A stretch of 64,000 bases of DNA. Origin: Primula veris. Taxonomy: Eukaryota; Streptophyta; Magnoliopsida; Ericales; Primulaceae. The notes beneath the pieces are model-generated. The model ran no database searches, was not told the origin of the DNA, and saw only the letters and a program-made list of their open reading frames with translations. Below, piece by piece: positions 11,977 to 23,233 of this stretch. Position numbers and translations under genes: made by a program. The DNA lies in contig OY821745.1 of the NCBI GenBank assembly GCA_963682055.1, positions 7,013,501-7,077,500 of the forward strand, given 5' to 3'. How positions within the stretch are numbered: the first letter of the stretch is position 1; each line of letters begins with the position of its first letter.

Positions 11977-14734
11977 ACTGCATTTAAACTGAACTTTTCT
12001 GGTTTTTGTCCTGAATAAGATAGGAGGATTTGCGATGAACCTTTTTTTTTTTTCTTTCTGAATGTCGAAAATTCAGCTTATTTTCTCAAAAGCAGCAACC
12101 AACAAGCTCGGCATATTTTTTTAGATTGCAATCCTTTACTAATCTACTTTGGGCTGAAAACGAATCTTCGATCCGAGTTTTGGTTACCGCTATTATTAGT
12201 TGGATAGTGTTTGTGCAATATTTTATAGCATATATTCAAATTGACAATCTATTTGGACTTAAATTAATGAAAAAGGATGTCCTATTATATTCTATATCCT
12301 TCTCTAATCAAAAAAACACTACTAAATCCGCTTACTTTTCGGCTATCCAGTATTTAATCCCTGCTCATTGGTAATATTAATAAGCAAAAGTAGTCTCCTA
12401 TAGTCCTATATAATCGAAGCGAGAGGATATAAAATGTCTTCTATTTGATTCACAATTAGTCATGGAAAATAGGTCTGAGACATGGATAAGCATGAAATAC
12501 TACTGCTGCTAAACAATATAATTTGACTAATCTAAAACATGAGAGGATCAAGAGGTCCCAGAATAGGCTCGTAGTATGACTGCTACTACAAAACCACCAA
12601 TACAGGTGTAACTTTTCCCAGAATAGGCTCGTAATATGCAAGATAAAATTTCAAACCTATAAAGCAATCTATTACAATTTTGTCACTACAACTTTCTAAT
12701 ATTATCACAAGTAGGGGGAAATTAGATTTATTTTTACGTATTGCTTGAGTTGCTATTGGTGTATGGGGACTGATGCCGCTTGTGTATCCTTGTTTCTGGT
12801 CTGTGTTCATGTTCGGACCACATCTCCTCAATAAAATCATACAGCCAGGCTTTGCTCGTCAAAGAAATTAATTCCCATAGAAGAAGAAATGCCGAAGGAA
12901 AACAAAAAATGAAGCCAAGGAGCAAGACTTCGTTCATTATCTATTGAAGAAAACCCAAGAAAGTGGACGGCGCATCTCTACATGGTAGTGCAGTATTGAC
13001 TTTTCAAATTTTTTTTTTAAAAAAAAGAACTAGAATAGGAGAACTAAACTGAATGGGCGTGATCGACTGAGCCGAATGGTGGAGAAAGAGGGTAGGAATC
13101 TGCTGTTTCGTGTTCTTTGTTGATATGTTAACTTTCTTCGTTTGATTCTTCTCGTACTCTTGTAAACTAAAATAGTTAAGGTTTCTAGACAAACACAATT
13201 CGAATGAAATTGCATTATTTTTCTATGTTCCAAAGTGCAACATTGCAGTGTATCCATTTTTTGGTGGCCTCTTTCCTAGTTTATATACAGTTTATCTATT
13301 TCTTCTTAATTTCAAACTTCTAATGTTTCATCATACAGTAGTACTCTGCAATGTTGTCTGCCCGTCATTAGCGGTATATAAATCCAGCCGTTTTTTTGGG
13401 TGTAAAAGCAATTGATTTCCGACTCGCGTGTAAACAATTCTATATGTATCTAATCTGTTTTCACAGTTATTTTATATCATGTGAAGGTAAATTCTACATT
13501 GCATATATATAGTATATCATACTATTAAGGGAACCCAAAATTTACCAATTTTTTCCCAATATACTCGTATTCTTATTTACTAATTATTCAAATAACTTAA
13601 TGTAATTCAAATACATATACAATTAAATAAATATGTTTTTTTTTCACACATCAATTCATTTCCTCCACAAATCATCGTACATGTATTTTTATACTCCTAT
13701 AACAATAAAACATTATATTACTCATTATATACGATTGTTAATTTACTAGACCCATTTCATTATTTTTGCAATTGCTTTTGAAAATATTAACTGTATTTGT
13801 CTGTGATCATATTTATGCAACTAAGTATCACGCACACACAACACGTGGATGACTAGTATATATAAGAAGAAAGAAATCTTATACTAAATGGGATGGATAG
13901 TATTTGTGTAAGGCAATCTTATCACGTATTCATGGGACTCTCAAAATTTATTGAAGGGGTTCGATATAAAAGAAGGTTCCAATTATCAAACCAAATAATA
14001 AGTGAATATACAGTTTGGGAAAGAAGTAAATCTTATTAATACAAAGCTTTGTAGAAACCCAAGCCAAGATGACTTGACGAAAATAAGATTTCAGGAAAGA
14101 AAATCACTTATTACTAACTAATACTTTTGAAATTAAGAGGACATTGATCCTTCACAACTTTTTCGATGTGTGTCGCTAAACTAAAATGTTCAGAAGAATG
14201 TATTTAACTAGCTATAGAATGTAAATATGTATGAAATACAAATATTTTCGAGAACCATGGTTTATTTCTTACCCAAAAATTAACAACTTTTTCACTAAAA
14301 ATGAGTGTTTCACCCAAAAATTAGGTTTTTAAGTTGTAAGTCCGGGTTTTTTTAGCATTCATTAAAAGCCTAGTTTTTTTAAGCATTTCTTGTTTTACCC
14401 AAAAAAGTCCTCTTTTAAGGATTACAGCAAAACTTCTATAAATTAATGTTCGATACATTAATAAACTCTTTAAAATAATATTTTTCTCTAGTACTAACTT
14501 GGGCCAATATAAAAAATGACTAATTTCGATAATATTAATAAGATAATAAAATTTTAAAAAATCTTTATATAAATATTTGATCCCCACAAAATCATAAATT
14601 AATAATTGTTTAAAAAGAAAAACTTTAGTGAAATATAATTCTACATTTATTTGATTTCTCTTAGACTTTAAATTTACTTGGAACCCATGCCTACTTTAAT
14701 ATATTAATATTTTTTCTTAATGTGATGATACTAC
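11977..14734. other. Intergenic, no supported gene
   Basis: This is the 3' flank of the kinesin gene followed by AT-rich DNA. A motif CCCAGAATAGGCTCGTA occurs twice, near 12558 and 12618. A few minus-strand frames of 60-85 codons around 12450-13260 show no recognisable domain, so I do not call a gene. Confidence 0.5.
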
Positions 14735-15206
14735 TGTGTAATAACTAATAAGTGTAATACTAATGATATGTTTAAGATCAGAATAAATCTGAGCCGTTAG
14801 ATTAGTTAATGATAGATCTTGCGGTGATTAGATACATAGGTTAAATGATGAGTCACGAGCGATTAAGAATATACGGTAGCAGTTTAGTAACCGCTAACTA
14901 GTTATTCTAAGGAAAACATGTAATTAACTGCCAATGACTAGTAACTGTTATTTTTGAATTTTGAATTAAGTTTCTGCCTATTACTATATATAAGTAATTA
15001 GGAAAGTACATAAATAAATATAAGATTCCACACTCAGTTCAGAAGCACATAATTGGTATATCTAATCGGCAAACTTATATTCATTTTAATATTAGTATCC
15101 ATTACGTTTTAATCCTCTAAATTGGTCTCGTAATACCATTTCATTTCAGTTTTCGTCAGCTTTCATATACATTAAATTATTTAGTACTAGTACTCGAGTT
15201 ATTACA
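14735..15206 (+). repeat. 5' LTR of the deleted element
   Basis: Bounded by TG...CA and placed immediately before an initiator-tRNA-Met primer-binding site. Homologous to 16089-16220, the partial 3' LTR. No clear flanking target duplication was found. Confidence 0.6.
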
Positions 15207-15463
15207 AATTGGTATCAGAGACTTTCGCCATATGACCCAAACAACATCGCAAAGTCGGGAAAAACAAAATCTGGTCACTTTAAGCCACAAGTTCGAATAA
15301 CTTTGCAAACTCTTTCTGAAGAACCTGGAGGAGGAAAACAAAAGATTCGAAAAGATTTGCAGTCTTTTCGAACAGATGCTACATCAACTAGAAAATAAAG
15401 TACAACAAAATACGGAACCAAAAGGCCCGAGAAAAATCTATTTTTTCTACCGAAGGCAATACA

Positions 15464-16029
15464 GTGGGACTCGATGCTACAGTAAAAACTATCATCGATT
15501 CAGATCCTTCATGTGCTAATGAGCGACATAAGTTCGTTGTTCATCCTATTTACAAGCAAGTGGATGCCTCTGATTATGCTTTCGAAACACATATTATTGA
15601 AGACAGGGTATTAGCCAAAAATGATGGATATGTTTTGAAGTTCAAAAGTAACCAGTTTGCCTGTTGCATAATGTAATGAAAAAGAAACCGCGTTTTAATT
15701 ATATGGAAAATAGTGTTCAATTTTGGGGGCCGAAAAGCAGTTTTTATGAGAAGATAGACAACAATACTTTACATAAAATATGGTGCTTTGATCGATGGAT
15801 AAAATTTGAACCATTTGAGAAATGGTGTTTTTCAACCCTACTTAGCCAAACAAATGCATTTAATCTAAAAGATAGGGAAAATGAAATCAATGTCAATCCA
15901 AAAGATTGTATTTCTTTAACAGGAGTGAAAATTTGGACCGAAGTATTGATTGAATGGTCGGGACAAGAAGAAGAAGATGCAAGTTATGATAAACTTAAAA
16001 AAGGGTTTCAAATAATTTTCAAATATTGA
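15464..16029 (+). pseudogene. Retroelement pol remnant
   Basis: Two overlapping open stretches (15464-15676 and 15664-16029) lie between the LTR pieces. The second ends with WTEVLIEWSG and a run of acidic residues, which resembles the terminal chromo-like segment of gypsy polyproteins (VLIQW...EEATWE). The first has no similarity I recognise. Position inside an LTR pair and the missing protease, reverse transcriptase and integrase motifs mark this as non-functional. Confidence 0.4.
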
Positions 16030-16237
16030 GTTCAAGATTCGTGTTAAGGAAGTAAGAATTAATGTTTGTATCATGTTTTTAATAATAATGTGCAGTAATT
16101 GTAATACTAATAATAAGTTTAAGAACAGAATACAAATATGAGCGGTTATATTAGTTAATGATGAATCTCGCGGTGATTAGATAGATAGTGTAGATGATGA
16201 GTCATCGACGGTTAAGAATATAATTTCAAATACTTGT

Positions 16238-16680
16238 AGCATTGTAGACAATAATGAATATAATATAAGTTTGTTTTCATTTTCTCACTTTGATTGAATT
16301 ACGATTTTCTAACCGGAATTTATCTGAAACCATTACACTTAATTTTCAACACGATTTAAAATGTAACAAAATTTATATATTAGTAAGTAAAGTAATGTAT
16401 TAGATTTTACCAACAAGTTTAATGAGTAATATTAGTAATATATAATGAGTTTTATGTTAGTATTAACGATTATATTTATCGAATCAATAAAAACATATTT
16501 AAAATAACAAATAATTAATTTATCTATTAATAAATACTTTTCTAAATTAATAAATTTATATGTTGTCAGAATCTCAACTATATTAATTTATAATGTTTTA
16601 ATTTTACCATTTAAACAAAAGCGGTACAGAAGTACAATTTAATCAAATTTGAAAAAAGAAAATCTAAATAAAGAAAGAGT
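16238..16680. other. AT-rich spacer
   Basis: No gene seen. The segment ending ATTACA near 16337 could be the true end of the 3' LTR, but it aligns poorly with the 5' LTR. Confidence 0.4.
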
Positions 16681-18281
16681 ATGAAAGACGTGTATGGAGG
16701 TTTTTTCGACTTCAACTTTGAAAACCCAGAAGATGAATTTAACTATAACCTAGAAGACATAAATGGTATCGATTTCCCTGTTTTACAATACGTACCTCAC
16801 ATAGAGGGTTTCATCAACTTGGAAGAAATTGATTTTTTTCCTTCTAAATGAGGGCAAGAAGGGTATACACGCCTCGAAACCTTGGACATCCTCTCAATAT
16901 AGACAAATGATCACATTATTCCATTCTCTTGCACCGAAATATCCGACTGATTTCAAGTGTCTGGTGTTGACGATATCTAAGGAAATGCGATTAGCTGTTG
17001 GCCAAGTTCAAACCTATGTTGTCCTTCATAGACTCTCTCTCGAGAGTCTATGCAAGCTTTGAGGGGCGGGTGCGAATCTGGGGCTTAATGTTGAAAACAG
17101 CACGAATAATTGTGTCGCTAAAGGATCGGGGCTTAATCTTGAAAAAAGGCCGAATAATCGTGTCGATGAGGGCTCGGGGCTTAATGTTGGAAATAACCCG
17201 AATAATCGTGTCGATGAGGGCTCGGGGCTTAATGTTGGAAGCAGCCTGAATAATCGTGTCGCTAAAGGCTTGTAGCTTAATCTTGAAAAAAGGCCGAATA
17301 ATCGTGTCGATGAGGGCTCGGGGCTTATTCGGCCTCATCGACAGGATTATTCGGCCTTTTTTCAAGATTATGCCCCGGGCCTTTAGCGACACGATCATTC
17401 AGGCTGTTTTCAACATTACGTCCCGAGCCTTTAGCGACACAATTATTCGGGCTATTTCCAACATTAAGCCCCGAGCCCTCATCAACACGATTATTCGGCC
17501 TTTTTTCAAGATTAAGCCCCGAACCTTTAGCGACACGATTATTTGGGCTGTTTCCAACATTAAGCCCTGAGCCCTCATCGACACGATTATTCGGACTTTT
17601 TTCAAGATTAAGCCCCGAGCCTTTAGCGACACGATTATTAGGGCTGTTTTCAACATTAAGCCCCGAGCCCTTATCGACACGATTATTCGCCCTTTTTTCA
17701 AGATTAAGCCACAAGCCTTTAGCGACACGATTATTCAGGCTGCTTCCAACATTAAGCCCCGGACGTAATGTTGAAAACAGCCTGAATGATCGTGTCGCTA
17801 AAGGCTCGGGACATAATCTTGAAAAAAGGCCGAATTATCCTGTCGATGAGGGCTCGGGGTTTAATGTTGAAAACAGGTCGAATAATCGTGTCACCAAGGG
17901 CTCGGGGCTTAATCTTGAAACAGGATGGGCTCGGGTGTGAATCGTCCCGCTGAGGTCGTAAGCTGTATTGAAAACATGATGAATGATATCCGTGGGGGAG
18001 CAGGGCTGGATTTTGAAGCCATGAAGAATCGTCTAGCTGAGCGCGTTAGGTATCTTGTGAACAGGCTGGATCGTGGTGTTGTCGGTGAGGGTGAGGGCTC
18101 ATGGGTTAATCATGAAAACAAGCTGAAGAGTGTTGGTGAGGGTGAAGCGGTTGCTGGTGTTGATGAAGGGGGAGTGGGGATTCCGGCAGTGGTCGACATG
18201 AGATGGGTGCCTTGGTCAATCGTCGAAACCGCCAGACTTAAGGCCGCTGTTCTTCGCCATACTGTATTGTACGTAGCTTAG
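16681..18281 (+). pseudogene. Broken gene for an unrecognised protein with 16-residue repeats
   Basis: An ATG at 16681 opens an acidic, aromatic segment (MKDVYGGFFDFNFENP...). It stops at 16849 but joins the next open frame if one base is gained or lost in the T7 run near 16831. That frame contains KPWTSSQYRQMITLFHS and ISKEMRLAVGQVQTYV, faintly like homeodomain helices 1 and 3 (weak inference). After a stop at 17060-17062 the same frame enters tandem 16-residue repeats (type GLNVENSPNNRVAKGS, alternating with GLNLEKRPNNRVDEGS). The middle of the array is inverted. A final open frame (17925-18281) keeps GSGVNRPAE and a Gly/Glu-rich tail, offset by one base. At least two frameshifts, one or two stops and an inversion make it a pseudogene here. 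I recognise no family for the repeat. Confidence 0.5.
17063..17925. repeat. 48-bp tandem repeat array with an inverted central block
   Basis: The unit is 48 bp, GGGGCTTAAT...AAAGGCTC, coding for 16 residues. Two unit types alternate (V-ENS...AKGS and L-EKR...DEGS), giving a 96-bp higher-order period. About five units run on the plus strand (17063-17330), about nine on the minus strand (17331-17757) and about three on plus again (17758-17925). The outer parts of the inverted block, 17338-17425 and 17758-17845, are near-perfect inverted repeats of each other, so the block sits between recombination-ready arms. Confidence 0.85.
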
Positions 18282-18552
18282 CTTTTGTTTTTTAAACAAC
18301 ACTGGATTTCTATTTCTTACACGGCTTATAGTTTTTCATCCATTAACCAAATAATTGTTAGCTGCTCTAATTGTTTTTTTAACAAAACAAATACTGTATT
18401 TAGAGACGGGGCTGCAAAGTCTCTACTACGAAACTTGATTCTAATTTCTAATAGATATTCAAACACTTCAAAAAGCTAAAAAAATCAAAAACCACTTGTC
18501 AATAAATAACAGGAAAAACAAACTTCAGTCACGGCCCGACACAGTTGATTTT
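18282..18552. other. Spacer, nothing recognised
   Basis: A/T-rich stretch between the repeat-protein pseudogene and the eL28 copy. No feature recognised. Confidence 0.5.
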
Positions 18553-18846
18553 CTAAGTCTGTCGATTCTTCTTCTTAGGACTAGACTTTTTAATCTTAAG
18601 GCTCTTGTGAACAGCACTCAACTTTGTTAAGGCCGCACTCTTAAGATCACACATGTAGTAGTTGTCTCCCACCTGGTTAAGGATAGCCTTAGCCATGCGG
18701 TTGAAGTCCTTCTTCATGATAGACTTGTGGAGCAAACTCGCTGGTTTGCCCTGCCTTTTGGTCTTTGATGTGGCTAGCAACACACTTTGGTCATTTGGGT
18801 CCTTACCTCCTGCTTGAATGGTAACAGTCTTCTTGTTTGCCAATCA
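18553..18846 (-). pseudogene. RPL28: Truncated copy of 60S ribosomal protein eL28
   Basis: The minus strand reads [10 protein letters not shown], then [47 protein letters not shown] and a basic end [10 protein letters not shown] before a stop. This matches the C-terminal two thirds of plant eL28 over its whole length without frameshifts. The N-terminal part of about 50 residues (the MATVPGQLIW region of the family) is absent: directly upstream the frame reads PSG then a TGA, and no matching exon is seen within several hundred bases. It is most likely a 5'-truncated pseudogene; a last exon separated from a distant first part is less likely. The intact frame suggests recent origin. Confidence 0.75.
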
Positions 18847-19156
18847 TCCAGAGGGATCCGTTTTTGCTGCATTTTTTTACTTTAATGTAGGTGCATTAAT
18901 TGATCTTGGCCGTTGGATCTAATCGAATAGCTGACAAAAGAATTTCATTAGAGTGTATCTAAGACGCTTGATTTTTCATACCTCCTCTCTGCTCTGTGTA
19001 ATCTTTCCATCTCTTTTTATAACAATCAACTCTAATTCGCATTCAAAAATATGTAATAATATAACTAACAAGTTTCCAACAAAACCAGGTAAGCCATTAA
19101 AGTGTGAGAATAGTGCACATACTCGTGATAAACATTTGCTACTTTTGCTTGGGAAA

Positions 19157-19606
19157 TTAAATGAGTGCCTTTTCCGCATTTTCCAAAACCTTTTCTTTCT
19201 TTTTCGCTGACTTGGATAACTTCTTGTCGTGAGCATTATTTACTGCAATATTGTTCTCCTCTGGAAGAGGAGTATTCTCCTTGTTTGCTATCATGAAGCA
19301 TGGTTCAAAACTTTTTGCACTTGGTGACAAAGTCGAAGAAATAGATAGAGCATTGTTATCTATTGTACTCGTCTCCTCTAATACTCTTCGATTTTGCTTC
19401 ATACCCCCATCAGAAGAAACATCTGTACTAACCAAATTATTGGATGACTTCTTTAGAATGTCATTTGAAACTTTACTTTTATCTGTTTGAGAATTTTCTT
19501 GTAAATGATTATCAATTTCAGCCCCTAAAACCAATACTACATTTTCATTTGTTCTATTTTCATCTGCTAACTTCTCTAATAATTTCTTCATGTTCAAGCC
19601 CATCAA
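19157..19606 (-). CDS. Hypothetical protein, unrecognised
   Basis: A 149-codon frame on the minus strand. The protein is hydrophilic, rich in Asn, Ser, Glu and Lys, with low-complexity acidic and basic patches (NKENTPLPEENN near the middle, KKLSKSAKKKEK near the C-terminus) and no Cys clusters, membrane segment or known catalytic motif. The length is notable for such AT-rich DNA, but composition alone could explain part of it. It could be an exon of a spliced gene or a fragment. It lies 310 bp upstream of the eL28 fragment on the same strand, with no sign that they are linked. Confidence 0.3.
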   Translation of the reverse strand: MMGLNMKKLLEKLADENRTNENVVLVLGAEIDNHLQENSQTDKSKVSNDILKKSSNNLVSTDVSSDGGMKQNRRVLEETSTIDNNALSISSTLSPSAKSFEPCFMIANKENTPLPEENNIAVNNAHDKKLSKSAKKKEKVLENAEKALI

Positions 19607-19949
19607 AATAATTAGTTAGAACCAAATCTCCATCCTCTCTAGCTGATATGTCCCCATTCACTTTCATGTTCACGGTTCTTTAACATACATATGTGTCACT
19701 ATTTAACAATTAGAAGTAACAAAACTATTGTAATTCCTCTAAGTAGCTTAGTAACCAATGCATAATTATTAACAAGAAAATTTGTCACAGAGTTCCTCAA
19801 GTAAAAGTTCTAAACAAGACTCATTGCTATTCTAAAAGAACTATCATATGACAGAAAGAGTACTATAACTTGGGACGAAGCCAATAATTATTTATATAGG
19901 GTGTCAAAATTTACAGAAACTAGTAAATTAAGTGAAATCAAAAAATTAT

Positions 19950-20003
19950 ATGTGTGTGTGTGCGTGCGTGCGTGCGTGCGTGGGTGTGCGTGCGTGTGTG
20001 TTA
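19950..20003. repeat. GT/GC microsatellite
   Basis: A run of TG dinucleotides with an internal (CGTG)n stretch and interruptions. It is absent from the equivalent positions of blocks B and C, so it arose after the duplication. Confidence 0.85.
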
Positions 20004-20230
20004 AATCATTGTTTTTAACATAGTTTAGTGAAGATACATTATAAAAAAAAACATAATTTTGAGAATTATGGAATATGTCGTCGCCTCCAATTAGTTATAT
20101 TTAGATTCCCCCTCTCACTAAAAAAAAGTTCAACACCATTATGCCAATGAGATTTTCTCAATAACTATCTTTTTATAAGTTTAACCATGGAAGTATGACA
20201 TCTGAAATGTATGAGGAGATTTTGTTAGAT

Positions 20231-20630
20231 CATCCACAATAATACCATTATCTCACTTGTTAAATGACATTGTTAGTTAATTAACATTTTTTCTTCATAA
20301 TGGTATTGTTATGTTACCCATTAAGTTTAATGTTGTTAACCTTCTTGTTATATTTAACAAACAAGTTAACGGATGATTTGTCATTTTTAATTTTAATTTC
20401 TCCCACATTAAAGGTAAATTGACAACTATCTCTTTCATTTCTATTTTTAATAATAATATTATTTTTACTACATTCATTATTGTGATAACATATTGGATAA
20501 CTTTGTTAAGTTTAATGTAATAATGTGAGACTTAAATGTTGAATTAATCTTGTTAATATACATATGTGACATTTAACACACATATGTGGCACTATTTAAC
20601 AAGAAAAAGTTAACAAAACTATTGCAGATG
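20231..20630. mobile_element. MITE in block A
   Basis: The left end CATCCACAATAATACCATT and the reverse complement of the right end, CATCTGCAATAGTTTTGTT, are similar terminal inverted repeats. The inside repeats TTAACAAG and CATATGTG motifs. Block C has continuous sequence across the equivalent point, so the element inserted after the duplication. Related sequence occurs at about 19660-19735 and 52630-52765. Superfamily not decided. Confidence 0.5.
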
Positions 20631-20807
20631 TTCATTTGTAGAAAATCTTCAACCTTATTCAGTGCACTTACAATTTATACTAATATTACTAATGCTTTAA
20701 TGTGGAAAAAACAAATCAATGCATCAAGAAAATTAAATTAAGCAAAAAACTTAGTGCATGGATTTAATTAATGAGGTCATAAAAAATGTCCAAGTGACTT
20801 TCAAAAG

Positions 20808-20819
20808 CTCTATATAAGG
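20808..20819 (+). promoter_or_regulatory. TATA box of defensin-like gene 1
   Basis: CTATATAAGG lies about 85 bp upstream of the ATG. The same element with conserved flanks is at about 24147-24157 before gene 2, and GTATATAATG at about 26737 before the third copy. Confidence 0.7.
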
Positions 20820-20896
20820 CCCTTCGAATGGCCCATCTCCACACACTAGAAGAGCCTGAAAGGAAAAGAGAAATCCTTGTTTTGAGGGCACAAAAT

Positions 20897-21298
20897 ATGA
20901 CGAAATCGAGCGTCTCATTGTTTGTTCTTGCTATTCTCGTCGTCATATCCGTAGGTTTGTCTATCTGTTTTCCTTTTCGTATCTCCTGAAAGTCAGTTCT
21001 AATTTTAATTATTTTATAGCTATATATATAGTGTTTCGTAACTAGGTAAATTACTCGCTTTTTATTAAATTTTGTAGGTTGCAAAGAAGTAATGTCAGAG
21101 CTGATAGGATGGAAATGCGGTCGCGACAATGCGATGCCTAACTGTAGGGATGGTGATAGTGAACATGGATATGGCTGTGCAAGTCTTTGCACTGCACTCG
21201 GTTGTCGATTTGGGGGGCATTGCATAGATGTTCCTTCTCCACAACCGTTATCCGACGTTCCGATTCTGCCTGATAAATGTCATTGTAATAGTAACTAA
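20897..21298 (+). CDS. Defensin-like cysteine-rich secreted peptide 1
   Basis: Two exons, 20897-20954 and 21078-21298, encode 92 residues. Exon 1 encodes a signal peptide (MTKSSVSLFVLAILVVISVG); the intron interrupts a Gly codon just before the mature part, as in many plant defensin-like (DEFL) genes. The mature peptide has nine Cys, including a CxxxC pair (CASLC), GGHC and a final CxC (CHC), fitting a cystine-stabilised alpha-beta fold. Plant DEFL peptides act in antimicrobial defence or in cell signalling such as pollen-pistil communication; which applies here is unknown. It differs from gene 2 by a longer loop before the last CxC. Intact start, donor, acceptor and stop. Confidence 0.8.
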
Positions 21299-23233
21299 AT
21301 TTGTTTCGGTTCATATGCGGGAAAACATTTCAAAGTTAAACATTTACTTTCCATGTTTTGTAGACCCAATGGGGTTTGTCAAGTCCTTGCAACATAAATT
21401 TTATTAATATAATTAGTGAGCTAATCTGTTACCACTGTTACGATTCCAATCAATTCTTTCTAGCTGCAAATTAGCAACTCCTATAAAATCTTAAGGCCAA
21501 AGGAGCCTATTGCAAATGTTTATAATAGATATTAGTTCGACAAGGGCAATTACAATATATACTCCTGTCATGTAACGTCAATAAATTAAATAACTTTATG
21601 AAATTTATTTTATAATTTCATATAGTGCAACCGGGCCACTGGCCAATTAGATAGGCTTTTCTCCATCGAATAACCTCAACCTTGCGATCACGTAGGGCTT
21701 TGATAAAGTTTCAAACGTGAGAATTTGAAGGGTAGTGGCCGCGCTAGTCGCTTGATAGCAGAAAGCACGAGTTCGGATATATACTCTGCCCCTCTCGTGT
21801 TTTCTTACCCATATAACCCAAAATATTTGTTTAAAAATTTGAAAAAAATCTATAATTAAGATTATACATATATCAAATTAAGAGAAAAGTCACATATATT
21901 TGGAATAAATGAAAAACTAGTGAAATTAGAAAAAATCCTTTAGAGCAACATTATGTTTAAATATTATAAAGTTTCTATATAATGTATTGTGAAAGTATAT
22001 AAAGTGTAAAAAGTTATAAAAATTTGAGATTGGGGATGAAAATACATGTAGGCAGCGTACACAAAAGAGGAGGGAGACAGAAGATCCAGACTCGGAAAGC
22101 ACGAGAGAACCACGGGTAGTAACTACATATTGAGAAAATAATGATTTTTACCTATGTATATTGGAAATAAGAACTATCGATTTTAGATTATCAGAAGCTC
22201 ATATATTCAGAAAGTAATAGTCTGAGTTCCCCCAGATGCGGAAATGCCTTTGCTTTACTAGCTGCGCGTGACGGTTAATAACTATAATAACGAAACAAGA
22301 ATAATTGACTAACGATGTAGAACAAATGAAATGAAATTGATTTGGCCTTTTATTTTTATTCTGTCAGAATAACCAAATGAAATTAAAACTTAGAGTAGAT
22401 ATGTTCATAAAAGATATGGAAAGATTCTATTGGTTCATAAAATATACTGTGTGTATATCCTCTGCTTATTAACAAAATTAGTGTAAATCCTCTACTTATT
22501 AACAAAATTAGTGTAAATCCTTTGCTTATAATCAATGCATAATTATTATATAAAAAAATTGCCACATCATATGGAGTTCCCCAAGTAAGAGTAGATTCTC
22601 ACGCCCAAACAATATAGCGATTATCTTATACGCATACTAATACGAAATTGTAGGACAAGAAAGCAGGAAATAACTAGAGAGAAAGTTATCTTTTAATATC
22701 AAAACACGTCCACAACCCGGAAAAGTAAGTTATAAAAGTTTCCTAAAAATATAAAAGGAAATAACAAGTCTTAGGTAAGTAAATAATAAAAATTGACGAA
22801 TTAAAAAGGAAACTAATTAAGTATCTTAAAACATAAAAGAAAATAAATATAAAAAAACTTAATTTGCAGATCCTATCAGATTCATTACTATTTTAAAAGA
22901 CTATATCATAAGTAACTTGGGAAGAACCCAGAAATGATTTATATATACAGGGTGCTAAAATTTACATAAATTATTAAATTAAGTGAAATTAAAAAAAAAT
23001 GAGGAGTGACAAATAATTGTTTTTAACATATTTTAATGAAAAAAAATGATAAAAAAAAATAGTATTTAAAAATTATGAAGCGTATCGTCGCTCACAATAG
23101 TGTACCTAGATTCCGGCTATGACTAAATTAAAGTTCAATCCCATTATGCCTATGAGATTTCACAATAACTATCTTTTTTAACATGGAACTATGGAAGTAT
23201 GACATGTATCTAGAGATTTTTTAATATCAATTA
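21299..23233. other. 3' flank of gene 1 and start of block B, no gene
   Basis: After the shared 3' flank (to about 21830) the DNA is AT-rich. A short direct repeat, AAATTAGTGTAAATCCT, occurs at about 22477 and 22507. From about 22520 the sequence follows the upstream part of block A. No coding region recognised. Confidence 0.5.

Larger units (their letters stand above)
14735..16237 (+). mobile_element. Internally deleted LTR retrotransposon, probably gypsy-type
   Basis: A 5' LTR (14735-15206) begins TGTGTAATAAC and ends ATTACA. It is followed at 15210-15220 by TGGTATCAGAG, the primer-binding site complementary to plant initiator tRNA-Met. A gag-like start (ATG at 15232) soon meets stop codons. 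The remaining 1 kb holds two open stretches, then a second LTR piece from 16089 that matches the start of the first (TGTAATACTAAT, GTTAATGATG, CGGTGATTAGATA) for about 130 bp before diverging. The element has lost nearly all of pol. The gypsy call rests only on a chromo-like C-terminal segment. Confidence 0.6.

Noticed and set aside
12126..12374. Possible last kinesin exon (frame with hydrophobic residues)
   Set aside because: In frame after an acceptor near 12096 but it would add a membrane-like tail not known for kinesin-8; left as an alternative only.
12734..12937. Minus-strand frame with a hydrophobic start (LLLGFIFCFPSAFLLLWEL)
   Set aside because: No homologue recalled, no promoter or splice context, several overlapping short frames in the same region.
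15209..15220. tRNA-like sequence TTGGTATCAGAG
   Set aside because: It is a retrotransposon primer-binding site complementary to initiator tRNA-Met, not a tRNA gene.
17048..17728. Several long frames on both strands with IIVS / TIIR repeats
   Set aside because: Other frames of the 48-bp repeat; the GLNVENS frame is preferred because it is the one continuous with the flanking open segments.
17063..17925. CRISPR-like array
   Set aside because: Units are contiguous with no unique spacers, code for protein repeats and sit in a plant nuclear genome.
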